DNA of 64,000 bases from Sphingobium sp. (GTDB taxonomy: Bacteria > Pseudomonadota > Alphaproteobacteria > Sphingomonadales > Sphingomonadaceae): positions 1-64,000 of the forward strand of contig JALCRK010000002.1 in NCBI GenBank assembly GCA_022652485.1. The letters are read 5' to 3'. Shown in pieces: positions 1-7,566 of the stretch. The translations under genes were made by a program, and so were the position numbers. The notes beneath the pieces were generated by a model. That model saw only the letters and a list, made by a program, of their open reading frames with translations, was not told the origin of the DNA and did no database searches. Positions within the stretch are counted from its first letter, which is position 1. Each line of letters opens with the position of its first letter.

Positions 1-65
1 GGCTTGTTCGGCAGCAACGGCGCGATCACGCACCATTCGAAATCGGTCAAATCGTAGCGGCTCAT
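1..65 (-). CDS. IS5-family transposase, N-terminal fragment (window edge)
   Basis: Translation from the ATG at 65 gives MSRYDLTDFEWCVIAPLLPN, the typical N-terminus of IS5-family (IS427/IS1031-like) DDE transposases, which read MSRYDLTDFEWxxIxPLLPN. Only 21 residues are inside the window, so it cannot be judged whether the transposase is intact. The family catalyses cut-and-paste transposition with a DDE active site located further C-terminal. Confidence 0.8.
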   Translation of the reverse strand, partial: MSRYDLTDFEWCVIAPLLPNK

Positions 66-123
66 GCCGCCACTCTGAATCAGATCAATGCCGCTCTGGG
101 AATCCCGTTTATGGGTTCACGAC
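1..123 (-). mobile_element. IS5-family insertion sequence, one end
   Basis: The minus strand begins with the N-terminus of an IS5-family transposase (see the CDS entry), followed outward by about 58 bp of non-coding IS end. The boundary near 123 is inferred: base composition changes there, and a CTAA tetramer (124-127) follows, which fits the YTAR-type target of IS5 relatives. The other end of the element lies outside the window, so neither a target duplication nor the terminal inverted repeats can be confirmed. Confidence 0.6.
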
Positions 124-339
124 CTAAAGATTCCTTATCTAGGTCCCAAAGAACATGTAGCGGTTCAATTGCTCAATGGTCCATTGATAGGATCGGTCCG
201 ATGCTTAGAACAAAATGCAACATTTGTTGGCGTAAACCATCAGAGAATATATCCACGATGGTTTAACGGTGCTGTAGCGACCTTGCTTTTATGGGGGTTA
301 GCTTCAGGATTCTATGTCATCATATTAAGTATATTATAG
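124..339 (+). pseudogene. 3' remnant of an interrupted gene for a small membrane-anchored protein
   Basis: An open frame runs from the IS end to the TAG at 337-339. It is clearly richer in A+T than the rest of the window. The last 25 or so residues (from WFNGAVATLLLWGLASGF onward) form one strongly hydrophobic segment, so the product would end in a membrane helix. The first residues of the longest frame (from 88) are IS sequence, so I infer that the insertion removed the true 5' end. The middle part (NGPLIGSVRCLEQNATFVGV) vaguely resembles a PilZ-type beta barrel, but this is too weak for an assignment. Confidence 0.35.
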
Positions 340-347
340 TTAGCACA

Positions 348-376
348 ATTCGGGAATTACGGTGACAGTGCACTGA
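348..376. repeat. Short copy of a dispersed repeat (AATTACGGTGACAGTGCACT type)
   Basis: The string GGAATTACGGTGACAGTGCA and its immediate flanks match, from memory, a dispersed proteobacterial repeat often seen next to Y1 (IS200-like/RAYT) transposase genes. No such transposase is in this window. It follows the gene remnant and precedes the toxin gene, so it is probably part of the accessory debris. Confidence 0.3.
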
Positions 377-380
377 TCAT

Positions 381-659
381 TTATGGATACTTCCGCCGCG
401 TATGCAGCACCGTCAGCACATCCACATCCGTCTCTGACGCAATTCGATACACGATTAGATAGGGCAGCCCGACCACGGAAAATTCCCGCGTGTCCTCGAC
501 CATTCCTGCGCGGCCCAGCATCGGAAATTGCCCGAACATCATCGCCGTCTGTACGATGCGCGCAACCACATTATCCGCCGCGCGAGGATCATCTTCCGCG
601 ATCCAGTCCCGGATCGCCGTCAGATCATCCCGCGCCTGTGGCGTGAAATTAACGTTCAA
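381..659 (-). CDS. RelE/ParE-family toxin of a type II toxin-antitoxin module
   Basis: The 92-residue product starts MNVNFTPQARDDLTAIRDWI and ends with the usual ParE core: a buried VxARI helix, a LGRxG-type turn (MLGRAGMVEDTRE) and the strand FSVVGLPYLIVYRI. Members act on gyrase (ParE) or as ribosome-dependent RNases (RelE); which applies here cannot be read from sequence. The gene overlaps the 3' end of the upstream antitoxin gene, as expected for a co-translated pair. The start is a TTG at 659, chosen because it gives the standard family N-terminus; TTG codons at 665 and 686 are alternatives. The length is normal. Confidence 0.8.
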   Translation of the reverse strand: MNVNFTPQARDDLTAIRDWIAEDDPRAADNVVARIVQTAMMFGQFPMLGRAGMVEDTREFSVVGLPYLIVYRIASETDVDVLTVLHTRRKYP

Positions 660-846
660 GACCAAAATCGCGCAAAATCTGCGCAACAGGGATCATCGCA
701 TCCCGATCCTGCGCCTGCTCCAGACCCTTCTCGATCTTGGCGCGCTTCCATGCGTCATAACCGCGCTCCGGCGTGCCGCCGGCTTCGCTAAGCTTTTCGG
801 TCAAGGGCTGGTTCGGCTTCATTAAACGCAATATGCGCCTGCGCAT
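649..846 (-). CDS. Antitoxin partner of the RelE/ParE-type toxin
   Basis: This 65-residue charged protein contains the segment AWKRAKIEKGLEQAQ and ends RDFGLER. That is the look of short antitoxins that precede ParE-like toxins in alphaproteobacteria: an N-terminal DNA-binding or dimerisation part and a helical toxin-wrapping tail. It is placed first and its stop overlaps the toxin start by 11 bp. A second in-frame ATG at 822 (MKPNQPLTEKL) would give 57 residues and may be the real start. Antitoxins of this class usually repress their own promoter; I do not see a clear operator upstream. Confidence 0.65.
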   Translation of the reverse strand: MRRRILRLMKPNQPLTEKLSEAGGTPERGYDAWKRAKIEKGLEQAQDRDAMIPVAQILRDFGLER

Positions 847-954
847 ATCATTCTACAAGCCGCATTTTCCCCTGTCCTACACCCCACCCTACCGCATATA
901 TGGTCCGTCCACTGTTGGGTCCGCCACACCCAAGCGACCCCGAAAGGAGGACAG

Positions 955-1221
955 ATGCCCATTCTCCCGCCAAACCCGAATGCCCCCAAGGCCGCCGAAC
1001 AAGGCCTGCCGAGCGACAGATATCCGTTCCTCTCGCGCACCGACGAGTCAGCCCCCAGCCTCACTGATGGGCGAACGCTCCCTCAGGCCGAATGGGAAAC
1101 CATGCTGGACGCCGGCCTCATCATAAACCGCAACCCGCCGCCTTCGGCGGAAGTCGTCGCCGCCCGCGAGGCCGCAGACGCGCTCTTCCGCTCCTTCCAG
1201 ACCAACCGCATCCGCAACTGA
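955..1221 (+). CDS. Small hypothetical protein
   Basis: This 88-residue protein has a proline-rich N-terminus (MPILPPNPNAPKAAEQ) and a C-terminal helix rich in alanine and glutamate (SAEVVAAREAADALFRS). The start has a strong Shine-Dalgarno sequence (AAAGGAGGA) 6 bases upstream, which is the main reason for accepting it as a gene. There is no signal peptide, membrane segment or recognisable domain. It converges on kup with a 30-bp gap. Function unknown. Confidence 0.6.
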   Translation: MPILPPNPNAPKAAEQGLPSDRYPFLSRTDESAPSLTDGRTLPQAEWETMLDAGLIINRNPPPSAEVVAAREAADALFRSFQTNRIRN

Positions 1222-1251
1222 TAGGCAGGCGCGCCCGCGCGGCCCGCTACT

Positions 1252-3189
1252 CTAAATCTCGACCTGGCTGCCCAGCTCGACCACGCGGTTGGTGGGGAGG
1301 CGGAAGAACTCCATCGCGCTTTCCGCGTTGCGCAGCATCCACGCGAAGATCTTCTCGCGCCACACCGCCATGCCGGGCCGGGCCGAGGGCAGCAAAGTCT
1401 GGCGCGCGAGGAAGAAGCTGGTGTCCATCATCCTGAAGCTCTGGCCGCAGCCCTCCACCCGCTTCAGCGCGGCGGGCACGTCCGGCTCCTGCATGAAGCC
1501 GTAATGCAGCACGAGGCGGTAAAAGCCCCGGCCCAGATCCTCAAGGTGGCAGCGGCCACCATCCTGCACCACCGGCACGTCGGCAATCTTGACCGTGAGC
1601 AGGATCACGCGCTCATGCAGCACCTTGTTGTGCTTGAGGTTATGCAGCAGCGCGTGCGGCACGCCATCGGCGGTCGAGGTCATGAAGACGGCGGTGCCGG
1701 GCACGCGCACCGCGCTGTTCGCGGCGGAGGCGACGAAGATCGGGATCGGCATGGCGGATTCGCGCATCCGCTCGATCATCAGCTTGCGCCCGCGCGACCA
1801 TGTGGTGAGCAGGGTGAAGATGATGAAGCCGATCAGCAGCGGGAACCAGCCGCCGTCCGGTATCTTGGTCAAGTTGGCGGCGAGATAGGCACCATCGACG
1901 ATATAGAAGACGGAGAGCAGGGCCACCGCGCCCGCCCAGTGCCAGCGCCACAGCTTGAACAGCACCACGGTCAGCAGCACGTTGTCGATGAACATCGCGC
2001 CCGTCACCGCGATGCCATAGGCCGCCGTCAGGTTGGACGAGGTGCGGAACGACATCACGAGCAGCACGACCATCACCATCAAACCCCAGTTGATGGTGGG
2101 GATGTAGATCTGGCCCGCCGTGGACGCGCTGGTGTGGGCGATGCGCAAGCGGGGCATGAAACCGAGCTGGATCGCCTGCTGCGTTACCGAGAAGGCGCCG
2201 GAGATGACGGCCTGGGAGGCAATGATCGCCGCCAGTGTCGCAAGGCCGATGAGGGGCAGCTGCAAATGGACCGGCGCGAGATTGTAGAACGGGCTTTCGA
2301 GCGCGGCATAGCCTTCGCGGGTCAGGAGCGCGCCCTGCCCCATATAGTTCAGCATCAGCGCGGGCAACACGAACACCAGCCAAGAAACGCGGATGGGGTT
2401 GCGCCCGAAATGCCCCATGTCCGCATAAAGCGCCTCCGCCCCCGTCACCGCCAGCACGACGGAACCGAGCGCGAGGAAGGCGGGCAAGGGATCGGTAACA
2501 AAGAACTTCACCGCCCAATAGGGATTGAGCGCGATCAGAATATGCGGCGAGGCGATAATGCTCACCACGCCAAGGGTCGCGATGACAAGGAAATAGAGCA
2601 GCATGATCGGCCCGAACAGCGCGGCAACCCTATTGGTGCCGCCGCGCTGGATCGCGAACAGGCCAATCAGGATCGAGACCGCCGCAGGCAGGATCAGCGG
2701 CTCCAGGCCGGGATTATAGACCGCGAGACCTTCCACCGCAGAGAGCACCGAAACGGCGGGCGTGATCATCGAGTCGCCATAGAAAAGCGCAGTCGCGAAC
2801 ACGCCGAGCAATATGATGCCCGAGGTCCAGCGGCGTCCTTCGGTGTTGCGGTTGATGAGGGCGAGCAGCGCCAGGCTGCCGCCCTCGCCCTTGTTGTCCG
2901 CGCGCATGATGATGGTCACATATTTGAGGGTCACCACCATCATCATCGACCAGAACATCAGGCTGATGACGCCGAGGATATGATCGAGATCCAGCGCCAG
3001 CTTGTGGTGCCCGGCGAAGGTTTCGCGAAACGCGTAGAGCGGGCTGGTGCCGATATCGCCGAAGACGATGCCGATCGCCCCCACGGCGAGGCGCAGCAAT
3101 CCCTCGTTATGCGCATGAGGGTTATGCTGGGTGCTGTCTGGGGTATCCGTCACCGCTGCTGCGGTGCTGCTGTCTTCAGCCATGGGCAT
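1252..3189 (-). CDS. kup: Potassium transporter Kup
   Basis: This is a 645-residue inner-membrane K+ uptake protein of the KUP/HAK family, which imports K+ together with protons. The family signature [15 protein letters not shown] lies around residues 40-55, followed by roughly twelve hydrophobic segments up to about residue 450 and a hydrophilic cytoplasmic C-terminal domain. Length is normal for bacterial Kup. The start is the first of two close ATGs (MPMAEDSS); the second would shorten it by two residues. It appears to be transcribed alone, being separated from the ccm genes by 86 bp and convergent with the small hypothetical gene. Confidence 0.96.
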   Translation of the reverse strand: MPMAEDSSTAAAVTDTPDSTQHNPHAHNEGLLRLAVGAIGIVFGDIGTSPLYAFRETFAGHHKLALDLDHILGVISLMFWSMMMVVTLKYVTIIMRADNKGEGGSLALLALINRNTEGRRWTSGIILLGVFATALFYGDSMITPAVSVLSAVEGLAVYNPGLEPLILPAAVSILIGLFAIQRGGTNRVAALFGPIMLLYFLVIATLGVVSIIASPHILIALNPYWAVKFFVTDPLPAFLALGSVVLAVTGAEALYADMGHFGRNPIRVSWLVFVLPALMLNYMGQGALLTREGYAALESPFYNLAPVHLQLPLIGLATLAAIIASQAVISGAFSVTQQAIQLGFMPRLRIAHTSASTAGQIYIPTINWGLMVMVVLLVMSFRTSSNLTAAYGIAVTGAMFIDNVLLTVVLFKLWRWHWAGAVALLSVFYIVDGAYLAANLTKIPDGGWFPLLIGFIIFTLLTTWSRGRKLMIERMRESAMPIPIFVASAANSAVRVPGTAVFMTSTADGVPHALLHNLKHNKVLHERVILLTVKIADVPVVQDGGRCHLEDLGRGFYRLVLHYGFMQEPDVPAALKRVEGCGQSFRMMDTSFFLARQTLLPSARPGMAVWREKIFAWMLRNAESAMEFFRLPTNRVVELGSQVEI

Positions 3190-3275
3190 GCGCCATTGCT
3201 AGTCTCCGGGCGACCGATGCGGCGCGCTAGCACAGCGCGGTGTGCGATGCAACAAACCCGGCGTGGCCGACAGGC

Positions 3276-3908
3276 TCATCCGGCGGACTGTCCCGCAAGG
3301 ATACGATCCAGTCGGGCGAGATCAGCCTCCAGCTCGGCATGAAGCGGCGAGTCTTTGGGCACGCGGGCGTAGAGTGCAGCCCAGAGCTTGCGCGCGGCAT
3401 CATATTGCCCGGATTGCGCCAACGCGAGGCCGTAGAAATAGGGGGCGGCATAGTTGGCAGGCGCGAGCCGCATCGCCTGCTCATAGCTGTAGGACGCGGC
3501 GGGAGACACCGCGCCTTCCGCCTTGGTGATGAGCATATTGCCGAGCGCGACCCAGAGAGTCGCGTTGTCCGGGTTGGCCTTCAGGCCGGAGACGAGCGCG
3601 GCCGTGGCGCTCTCATAATCCCCCTGCCGCGCGAGACCGTCGGAAAAAGTGATCCACGGCCCGGCCTTGTTGTCAGTGCCCGCAAAGGCGTTGCGGAGAT
3701 TGGCGAGACCTTCGTCGAACGGAACCGCCGTCTGCGATGCCGCGCGCGGCGCACCCGCGAGCGAGGGATTGCCTTGCCACGCATAGCCCGCAGCGCCGAG
3801 CAGCAGCGACGCGCCAACCAGCTCCCAGATCAGGCGGGGCATGTGAGCGAGGATCAGACCCGTCCCCACCAGCGCCGCCAGCAGCGCGAAGATCGCCCAA
3901 CCCATCAT
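3276..3908 (-). CDS. ccmI: Cytochrome c biogenesis TPR protein CcmI
   Basis: This 210-residue protein has two hydrophobic helices at the N-terminus (MMGWAIFALLAALVGTGLIL, then a segment ending LLLGAAGYAW). A periplasmic TPR region follows (DYESATAALVSGLKANPDNA, then the AxxPxNYxAxYFYGLALAQ repeat). CcmI/CycH presents apocytochrome c to the heme ligation complex. The start at 3908 is chosen because ATGA overlaps the ccmH stop. It is shorter than E. coli-type fused CcmH but fits alphaproteobacterial CcmI. It is last in the ccm operon. Confidence 0.9.
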   Translation of the reverse strand: MMGWAIFALLAALVGTGLILAHMPRLIWELVGASLLLGAAGYAWQGNPSLAGAPRAASQTAVPFDEGLANLRNAFAGTDNKAGPWITFSDGLARQGDYESATAALVSGLKANPDNATLWVALGNMLITKAEGAVSPAASYSYEQAMRLAPANYAAPYFYGLALAQSGQYDAARKLWAALYARVPKDSPLHAELEADLARLDRILAGQSAG

Positions 3909-4393
3909 GCGCTTTCCTTCTTTCGCCGCCGGATGCGCCCCCACACCAGCGCGCCGCCGCCGAGCAGCAACACGACCGGCGCGGCCCAGAGCGGCCACAG
4001 GATCGGCTCCGCCGTAGGTTCGTAGCTGATCCAGTCGCCATAACGCTCGATCAGCCAGGCGCGGATCTGCTCCGGGTCTTCACCGCGTGCAATGCGCTGG
4101 CGGATTTCCGAGCGCAAATCGCCCGCCATGCTGGCGTTGCTGTCCGCGATCGACTGGCTCTGGCAGGTGAGGCAGCGGATAGTGAGCATGAAATCATGCG
4201 CTTTTTTCTCTTGAGCCGGATCGTCGAGCTGGCGGTCGGCATAGGGCGCGGGCGGCAGCGCAGTCTGGGCGAGGAGCGCCGCTGAACTCATCAGTGCTCC
4301 TGCGAAAGCAGGAGCCCAGAGAAAAATGCGCGCTCTCCTAACCCGCTGGGTTCCTGCCTGCGCAGGAACACCGAGATGCCGTACCGTCCTCAT
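3905..4393 (-). CDS. ccmH: Cytochrome c maturation thiol protein CcmH, signal peptide partly REP-encoded
   Basis: CcmH/CcmL reduces or holds the CXXCH cysteines of apocytochrome c before heme attachment. The family motif is RCLTCQSQSIADSN, with Cys74 and Cys77 counted from the 4393 start. A transmembrane helix follows at the C-terminus (PLWAAPVVLLLGGGALVWG). The gene begins with ATGA overlapping the ccmG stop. Between residues 9 and 33 the reading frame passes through a REP hairpin pair (4296-4369). The resulting stretch RRARIFLWAPAFAGALMSSA still looks like a usable secretion signal ending near AQ. An internal ATG at 4291 would leave only a short hydrophobic start. Confidence 0.93.
   Translation of the reverse strand: MRTVRHLGVPAQAGTQRVRRARIFLWAPAFAGALMSSAALLAQTALPPAPYADRQLDDPAQEKKAHDFMLTIRCLTCQSQSIADSNASMAGDLRSEIRQRIARGEDPEQIRAWLIERYGDWISYEPTAEPILWPLWAAPVVLLLGGGALVWGRIRRRKKESA
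4296..4369. repeat. REP hairpin pair inside ccmH
   Basis: Two 8-bp perfect stems lie 34 bp apart: GCTCCTGC/GCAGGAGC around a GAAA loop (4296-4315) and GTTCCTGC/GCAGGAAC around CTGC (4350-4369). The arrangement matches the other three REP pairs in this window (7326, 10704, 44165), but the stem sequence has drifted. This copy lies wholly within the ccmH reading frame. Confidence 0.85.
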
Positions 4394-4920
4394 TGCGCCG
4401 CCTTCCAGCGGTCCATGATGTCTGCCACGTCGTCGGCGCGCAGGTCGCCGATATGCTGGTGCAGAATGCGCCCGTCGCCGCCGATGAGGAAGGTCTCCGG
4501 CACGCCGGAACTGCCCAGGTCCAGTTGCACAGACGACCGCGCGTCAAGGCCGATACGCTCGTAGGGGTTGCCATAGCGGGCGAGGAAACGGTCCACATCC
4601 CCGCGCGCATCGCGGATGGCGATACCGTCGATGGGAATGCCCGCCTGTTTGAGCGCCATCAGCTGCGGCGATTCGGCGGCGCAGGGCACGCACCAGCTGG
4701 CGAAGATGTTGAGCAGGCGCGGCTTGCCTTTCGCGAACTGTGCGCTCGCCAGCGCCGGACGATCCGACGCTCCGGCGGGCAGGGCAAAGGCGGGCAGCGG
4801 TTTGCCCACCATCTTCGATTCGATCACCCGGCCTTCCGGCCGCAGCAGCCCACCCACGAACAGCAATGCGAGCGCAGCGAAAACGGCAAGCGGCAGCCAT
4901 GTGAGCCAGCGGCCCTTCAT
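4390..4920 (-). CDS. ccmG: Thiol:disulfide interchange protein CcmG/DsbE
   Basis: This 176-residue membrane-anchored thioredoxin-like protein has an N-terminal helix (LTWLPLAVFAALALLFVGGL) and the active-site motif WCVPC (Cys77, Cys80). A cis-proline loop GVPETFLIGGDGRI lies near residue 140. It keeps CcmH and apocytochrome c cysteines reduced in the periplasm. The start at 4920 is set by the ATGA overlap with the ccmF stop; the stop overlaps the ccmH start the same way, so translation is probably coupled through the operon. Confidence 0.95.
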   Translation of the reverse strand: MKGRWLTWLPLAVFAALALLFVGGLLRPEGRVIESKMVGKPLPAFALPAGASDRPALASAQFAKGKPRLLNIFASWCVPCAAESPQLMALKQAGIPIDGIAIRDARGDVDRFLARYGNPYERIGLDARSSVQLDLGSSGVPETFLIGGDGRILHQHIGDLRADDVADIMDRWKAAQ

Positions 4921-6851
4921 GCCCATTCTCCCGCCCGGATCTTGCGGACTTTCAGCATCCAGCCGCGCCGCTCCCTCCCGATCAGGGTGAGCACACCACC
5001 GGCGGCGATCATGAAGCCGCCGAGCCAGATCAGGGTGACGAACGGCTTCCACCAGATCCGCATCTGCCAGCGGCCATCCTCCAGCCGGTCTCCCAGCACG
5101 ATATAGAGCTGGCCCCTCCACGTAGTGAGAATGGCGGATTCGGTCGTATTGGTCGGGGGGTCGGAGAAGAAGCGGTTTTGGGGGTGGAGAAAGGTCTCGT
5201 CCCCGCCCCGGCTAACCGCCATATCCGCCTGCATCGCCACCCAGTTGGGCCCCGCGAGCGGCATCACCTTGTCGAACCGCACCCGCCAGCCTGCTGCCTC
5301 AACGCTCTCGCCCGGTTGCATCGCCACCAGCTTCTCGGCGGTGAAGGCGCTCTCCGCCGCCATGCCGCCGAGCGACACCGCGCAGCCCAGATGCGCGAGC
5401 ACCATGCCATAGGTGAAAAGCGGTGTGCGGCGGAGGTTACGCTTGGTGAGCGGGATCAGGCTGCCCAGCGCCACGCCGACCGCCACTACCAGGCCGAGGA
5501 AGGGCAGCACGCCGATCCTGCCCCAGGCCGCCACGGCGAGCGCCGATGCGGTGCCCAGCATCAGTCCGGTGGGCCACAGCATACGTCCGCCGACCACGCG
5601 CGGCACATCCCGCCGCCAGCGCGTCAGCGGCCCCGCCACCATCGCCAGCATCAGTACCAGCGCGATAGGGCCCGCGACCGCGTTGAAATAGGGCGGGCCG
5701 ACCGAAACCTTATGGCCGAAGGCTTCCGTCATCAGCGGATAGAGCGTGCCGACCAGCACCACGCCGAGGATGACGGTGAGCAGCAGATTGTTCACCACCA
5801 GCAGCGTCTCGCGGCTCATCGCCTCGAACTGCCGCCCCTCGCGCACCGTGCCGACGCGCAGACCAAATAGGGCGAGCGCGCCGCCGATGTAGATCGCGAG
5901 CAGGCCGAGGATGAAGGTGCCGCGTTCCGGGTCCACCGCGAAGGCATGAACGCTGGTAAGGATGCCCGAGCGCACGAGAAAGGTGCCAACCATCGACATC
6001 GAGAAGGCGACGACCGCGAGCATGATCGTCCATGCGCGCAGGGCATCGCGGGTCGCGAGCACGGTGACGCTGTGGAGCAGCGCGGTCGCGGCGAGCCACG
6101 GCATCAGCGAGGCATTCTCGACCGGATCCCAGAACCACCAGCCACCCCAGCCCAGCTCGTAATAGGCCCAATAGCTGCCCGCGGTGATACCGATGGTGAG
6201 CAGCACCCATGCGCCGAGCACCCAAGGCCGCATGGCGCGGGCGAAGCTGGCGTCGACAGTGCGGGTCAGCAGCGCGCCCACCGCGAAGGAGAAGGCGACC
6301 GAGAGGCCGACATAGCCGAGATAGAGCGTCGGCGGATGGAAGGCGAGGCCGGGATCCTGCAACAGCGGATTGAGGCCTTGCCCGTCTGGCGCGGCGGGGT
6401 TGAGGCGCGCGAACGGGTTGGAGGCGAACAGCAGGAAGGCGTAGAAACCGAGCGAAATCGCCGCCTGTGCACCCAGCGTCGCCATATGCGTCTCGCGCTT
6501 CAGGGTCCGCTCCAGCAGCGCGACCAGCGCGCCCGCCAGCCCCATCACCGTGACCCACAGCAGCATCGAACCTTCGTGATTGCCCCAGGTGCCCGCGAAT
6601 TTATAGAGCCACGGCTTGGCGCTGTGGCTGTTCATCGCGACCAGCAGCACCGACATGTCGGAGCGCAGGAACAGCGTGATGAGGCTGCCGAATGACAGCG
6701 CAATCAGCACCGCCTGCGCAACCGCCACCGGACGCACGCCGGAGAGCAGCTCCGCCCTGCCCTTGCCCAGCCCCAGCGCCGAGAGCACCAGTTGCAGTAG
6801 CGCCAGCGCCGCCGCCAGCCACAGCGCACCAAGGCCCAGCTCGGCGATCAC
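4917..6851 (-). CDS. ccmF: Heme lyase subunit CcmF
   Basis: This 644-residue polytopic membrane protein, together with CcmH and CcmI, attaches heme to apocytochrome c. The tryptophan-rich WWD motif is GWGGWWFWDPVENAS, and about 13 hydrophobic segments are spread along the protein. Conserved periplasmic histidines are expected around the WWD domain (for example in WGNHEGSMLLW and the LHSVTVL helix). The start is GTG at 6851, overlapping the ccmE stop as GTGA. Length is normal for the family. Confidence 0.96.
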   Translation of the reverse strand: MIAELGLGALWLAAALALLQLVLSALGLGKGRAELLSGVRPVAVAQAVLIALSFGSLITLFLRSDMSVLLVAMNSHSAKPWLYKFAGTWGNHEGSMLLWVTVMGLAGALVALLERTLKRETHMATLGAQAAISLGFYAFLLFASNPFARLNPAAPDGQGLNPLLQDPGLAFHPPTLYLGYVGLSVAFSFAVGALLTRTVDASFARAMRPWVLGAWVLLTIGITAGSYWAYYELGWGGWWFWDPVENASLMPWLAATALLHSVTVLATRDALRAWTIMLAVVAFSMSMVGTFLVRSGILTSVHAFAVDPERGTFILGLLAIYIGGALALFGLRVGTVREGRQFEAMSRETLLVVNNLLLTVILGVVLVGTLYPLMTEAFGHKVSVGPPYFNAVAGPIALVLMLAMVAGPLTRWRRDVPRVVGGRMLWPTGLMLGTASALAVAAWGRIGVLPFLGLVVAVGVALGSLIPLTKRNLRRTPLFTYGMVLAHLGCAVSLGGMAAESAFTAEKLVAMQPGESVEAAGWRVRFDKVMPLAGPNWVAMQADMAVSRGGDETFLHPQNRFFSDPPTNTTESAILTTWRGQLYIVLGDRLEDGRWQMRIWWKPFVTLIWLGGFMIAAGGVLTLIGRERRGWMLKVRKIRAGEWA

Positions 6852-7300
6852 GGCTTGGGCGCCCCTTTCATCTGATGCGTCGTCTCGTCATATTGCATGC
6901 CTTCCATCTCGCGCGGCATGTAGCGCTCGTCGTGCTTGGCAAGGAGGTTGGAGGCGACGAAGGTGCCTTGTGTGTCGAACGCGCCTTCCGCGACGACACC
7001 CGAGCCTTCGCGGAACAGATCGGGTGCGATGCCCTTGAAAGTGACGGCCACCTGCGCCTTGCCGTCCGTCACGGTGAAGCGGATGGTGACACCGTCCGCC
7101 TCGTGTCGCAGCGAGCCTTTCTCGACCATGCCACCGAGGCGCACCGCCTTGCCGGGTTCTACGCCCTTGGTCTTTACGTCGTTCGGCACATAGAAATAGG
7201 CGGCCTCGTCCTTCAGGGCAGACGCCGCGAGCAGCCCCGCGGCGATGATCGCTACCAGTGCGGCGAGGGCGAGGATCAGGCGCTGGTGTTTCGACTTCAT
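6848..7300 (-). CDS. ccmE: Heme chaperone CcmE
   Basis: This 150-residue periplasmic heme carrier is held by one N-terminal helix (LILALAALVAIIAAGLLAAS). The heme-binding motif is LAKHDERYMP, in which His123 would form the covalent bond to heme and Tyr127 is the usual axial ligand. The OB-fold core (VRLGGMVEKGSL through FVASNLLAKHDE) is complete. It receives heme from CcmC and delivers it to CcmF. A REP hairpin pair separates it from ccmD. Confidence 0.96.
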   Translation of the reverse strand: MKSKHQRLILALAALVAIIAAGLLAASALKDEAAYFYVPNDVKTKGVEPGKAVRLGGMVEKGSLRHEADGVTIRFTVTDGKAQVAVTFKGIAPDLFREGSGVVAEGAFDTQGTFVASNLLAKHDERYMPREMEGMQYDETTHQMKGAPKP

Positions 7301-7325
7301 CGGAAATCCCGCACCTTTTCAGGCC

Positions 7326-7400
7326 GTGCCCCCGCGAAGGCAGGAGCCCAGCATGCAAGGGTGGCGCCTTGGCCTCTAGGTTCCCGCCTGCGCGGGAACA
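7326..7400. repeat. REP hairpin pair between ccmD and ccmE
   Basis: The second stem is perfect, GTTCCCGC/GCGGGAAC around CTGC (7380-7399). The first (7328-7347) is degenerate. Layout and spacing are the same as in the REP pairs at 4296, 10704 and 44165. It fills most of the 130-bp gap between ccmD and ccmE and could act as an RNA structure inside the operon transcript. Confidence 0.8.
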
Positions 7401-7430
7401 CGGCAGATTTCGCGTTCTGGACGGACAAAT

Positions 7431-7562
7431 CTAATGTTCCTTCCGCAAAGCATCGGCGCGGGCCTCGGCGCTGCGCATCGCGCGCCAACTCGTCCAGCTC
7501 ACGCCCAGCGTGCCCAGCGCTGTGAGCGCATAGGCGGCGATGATGAAGGGCCAGTGGTTCAT
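7431..7562 (-). CDS. ccmD: Heme exporter accessory protein CcmD
   Basis: This 43-residue protein reads MNHWPFIIAAYALTALGTLG at its start: one membrane helix followed by a positively charged, helical cytoplasmic tail rich in Arg, Ala and Glu (WRAMRSAEARADALRKEH). This is the standard CcmD form. CcmD helps release heme-loaded CcmE from CcmC. It starts 4 bp after the ccmC stop and precedes ccmE, matching the conserved ccmCDE order. It is easily overlooked because of its size. Confidence 0.9.
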   Translation of the reverse strand: MNHWPFIIAAYALTALGTLGVSWTSWRAMRSAEARADALRKEH

Positions 7563-7566
7563 ACGC

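Noticed and set aside
822..1064. 80-codon minus-strand frame overlapping the small hypothetical gene
   Set aside because: No ribosome-binding site and odd Cys/Arg composition; the plus-strand frame at 955 has a strong Shine-Dalgarno sequence.
1504..3342. Long plus-strand open frame opposite kup
   Set aside because: Rich in His, Gln, Arg and Asp with no domain; a typical antisense shadow of a high-GC membrane protein gene.
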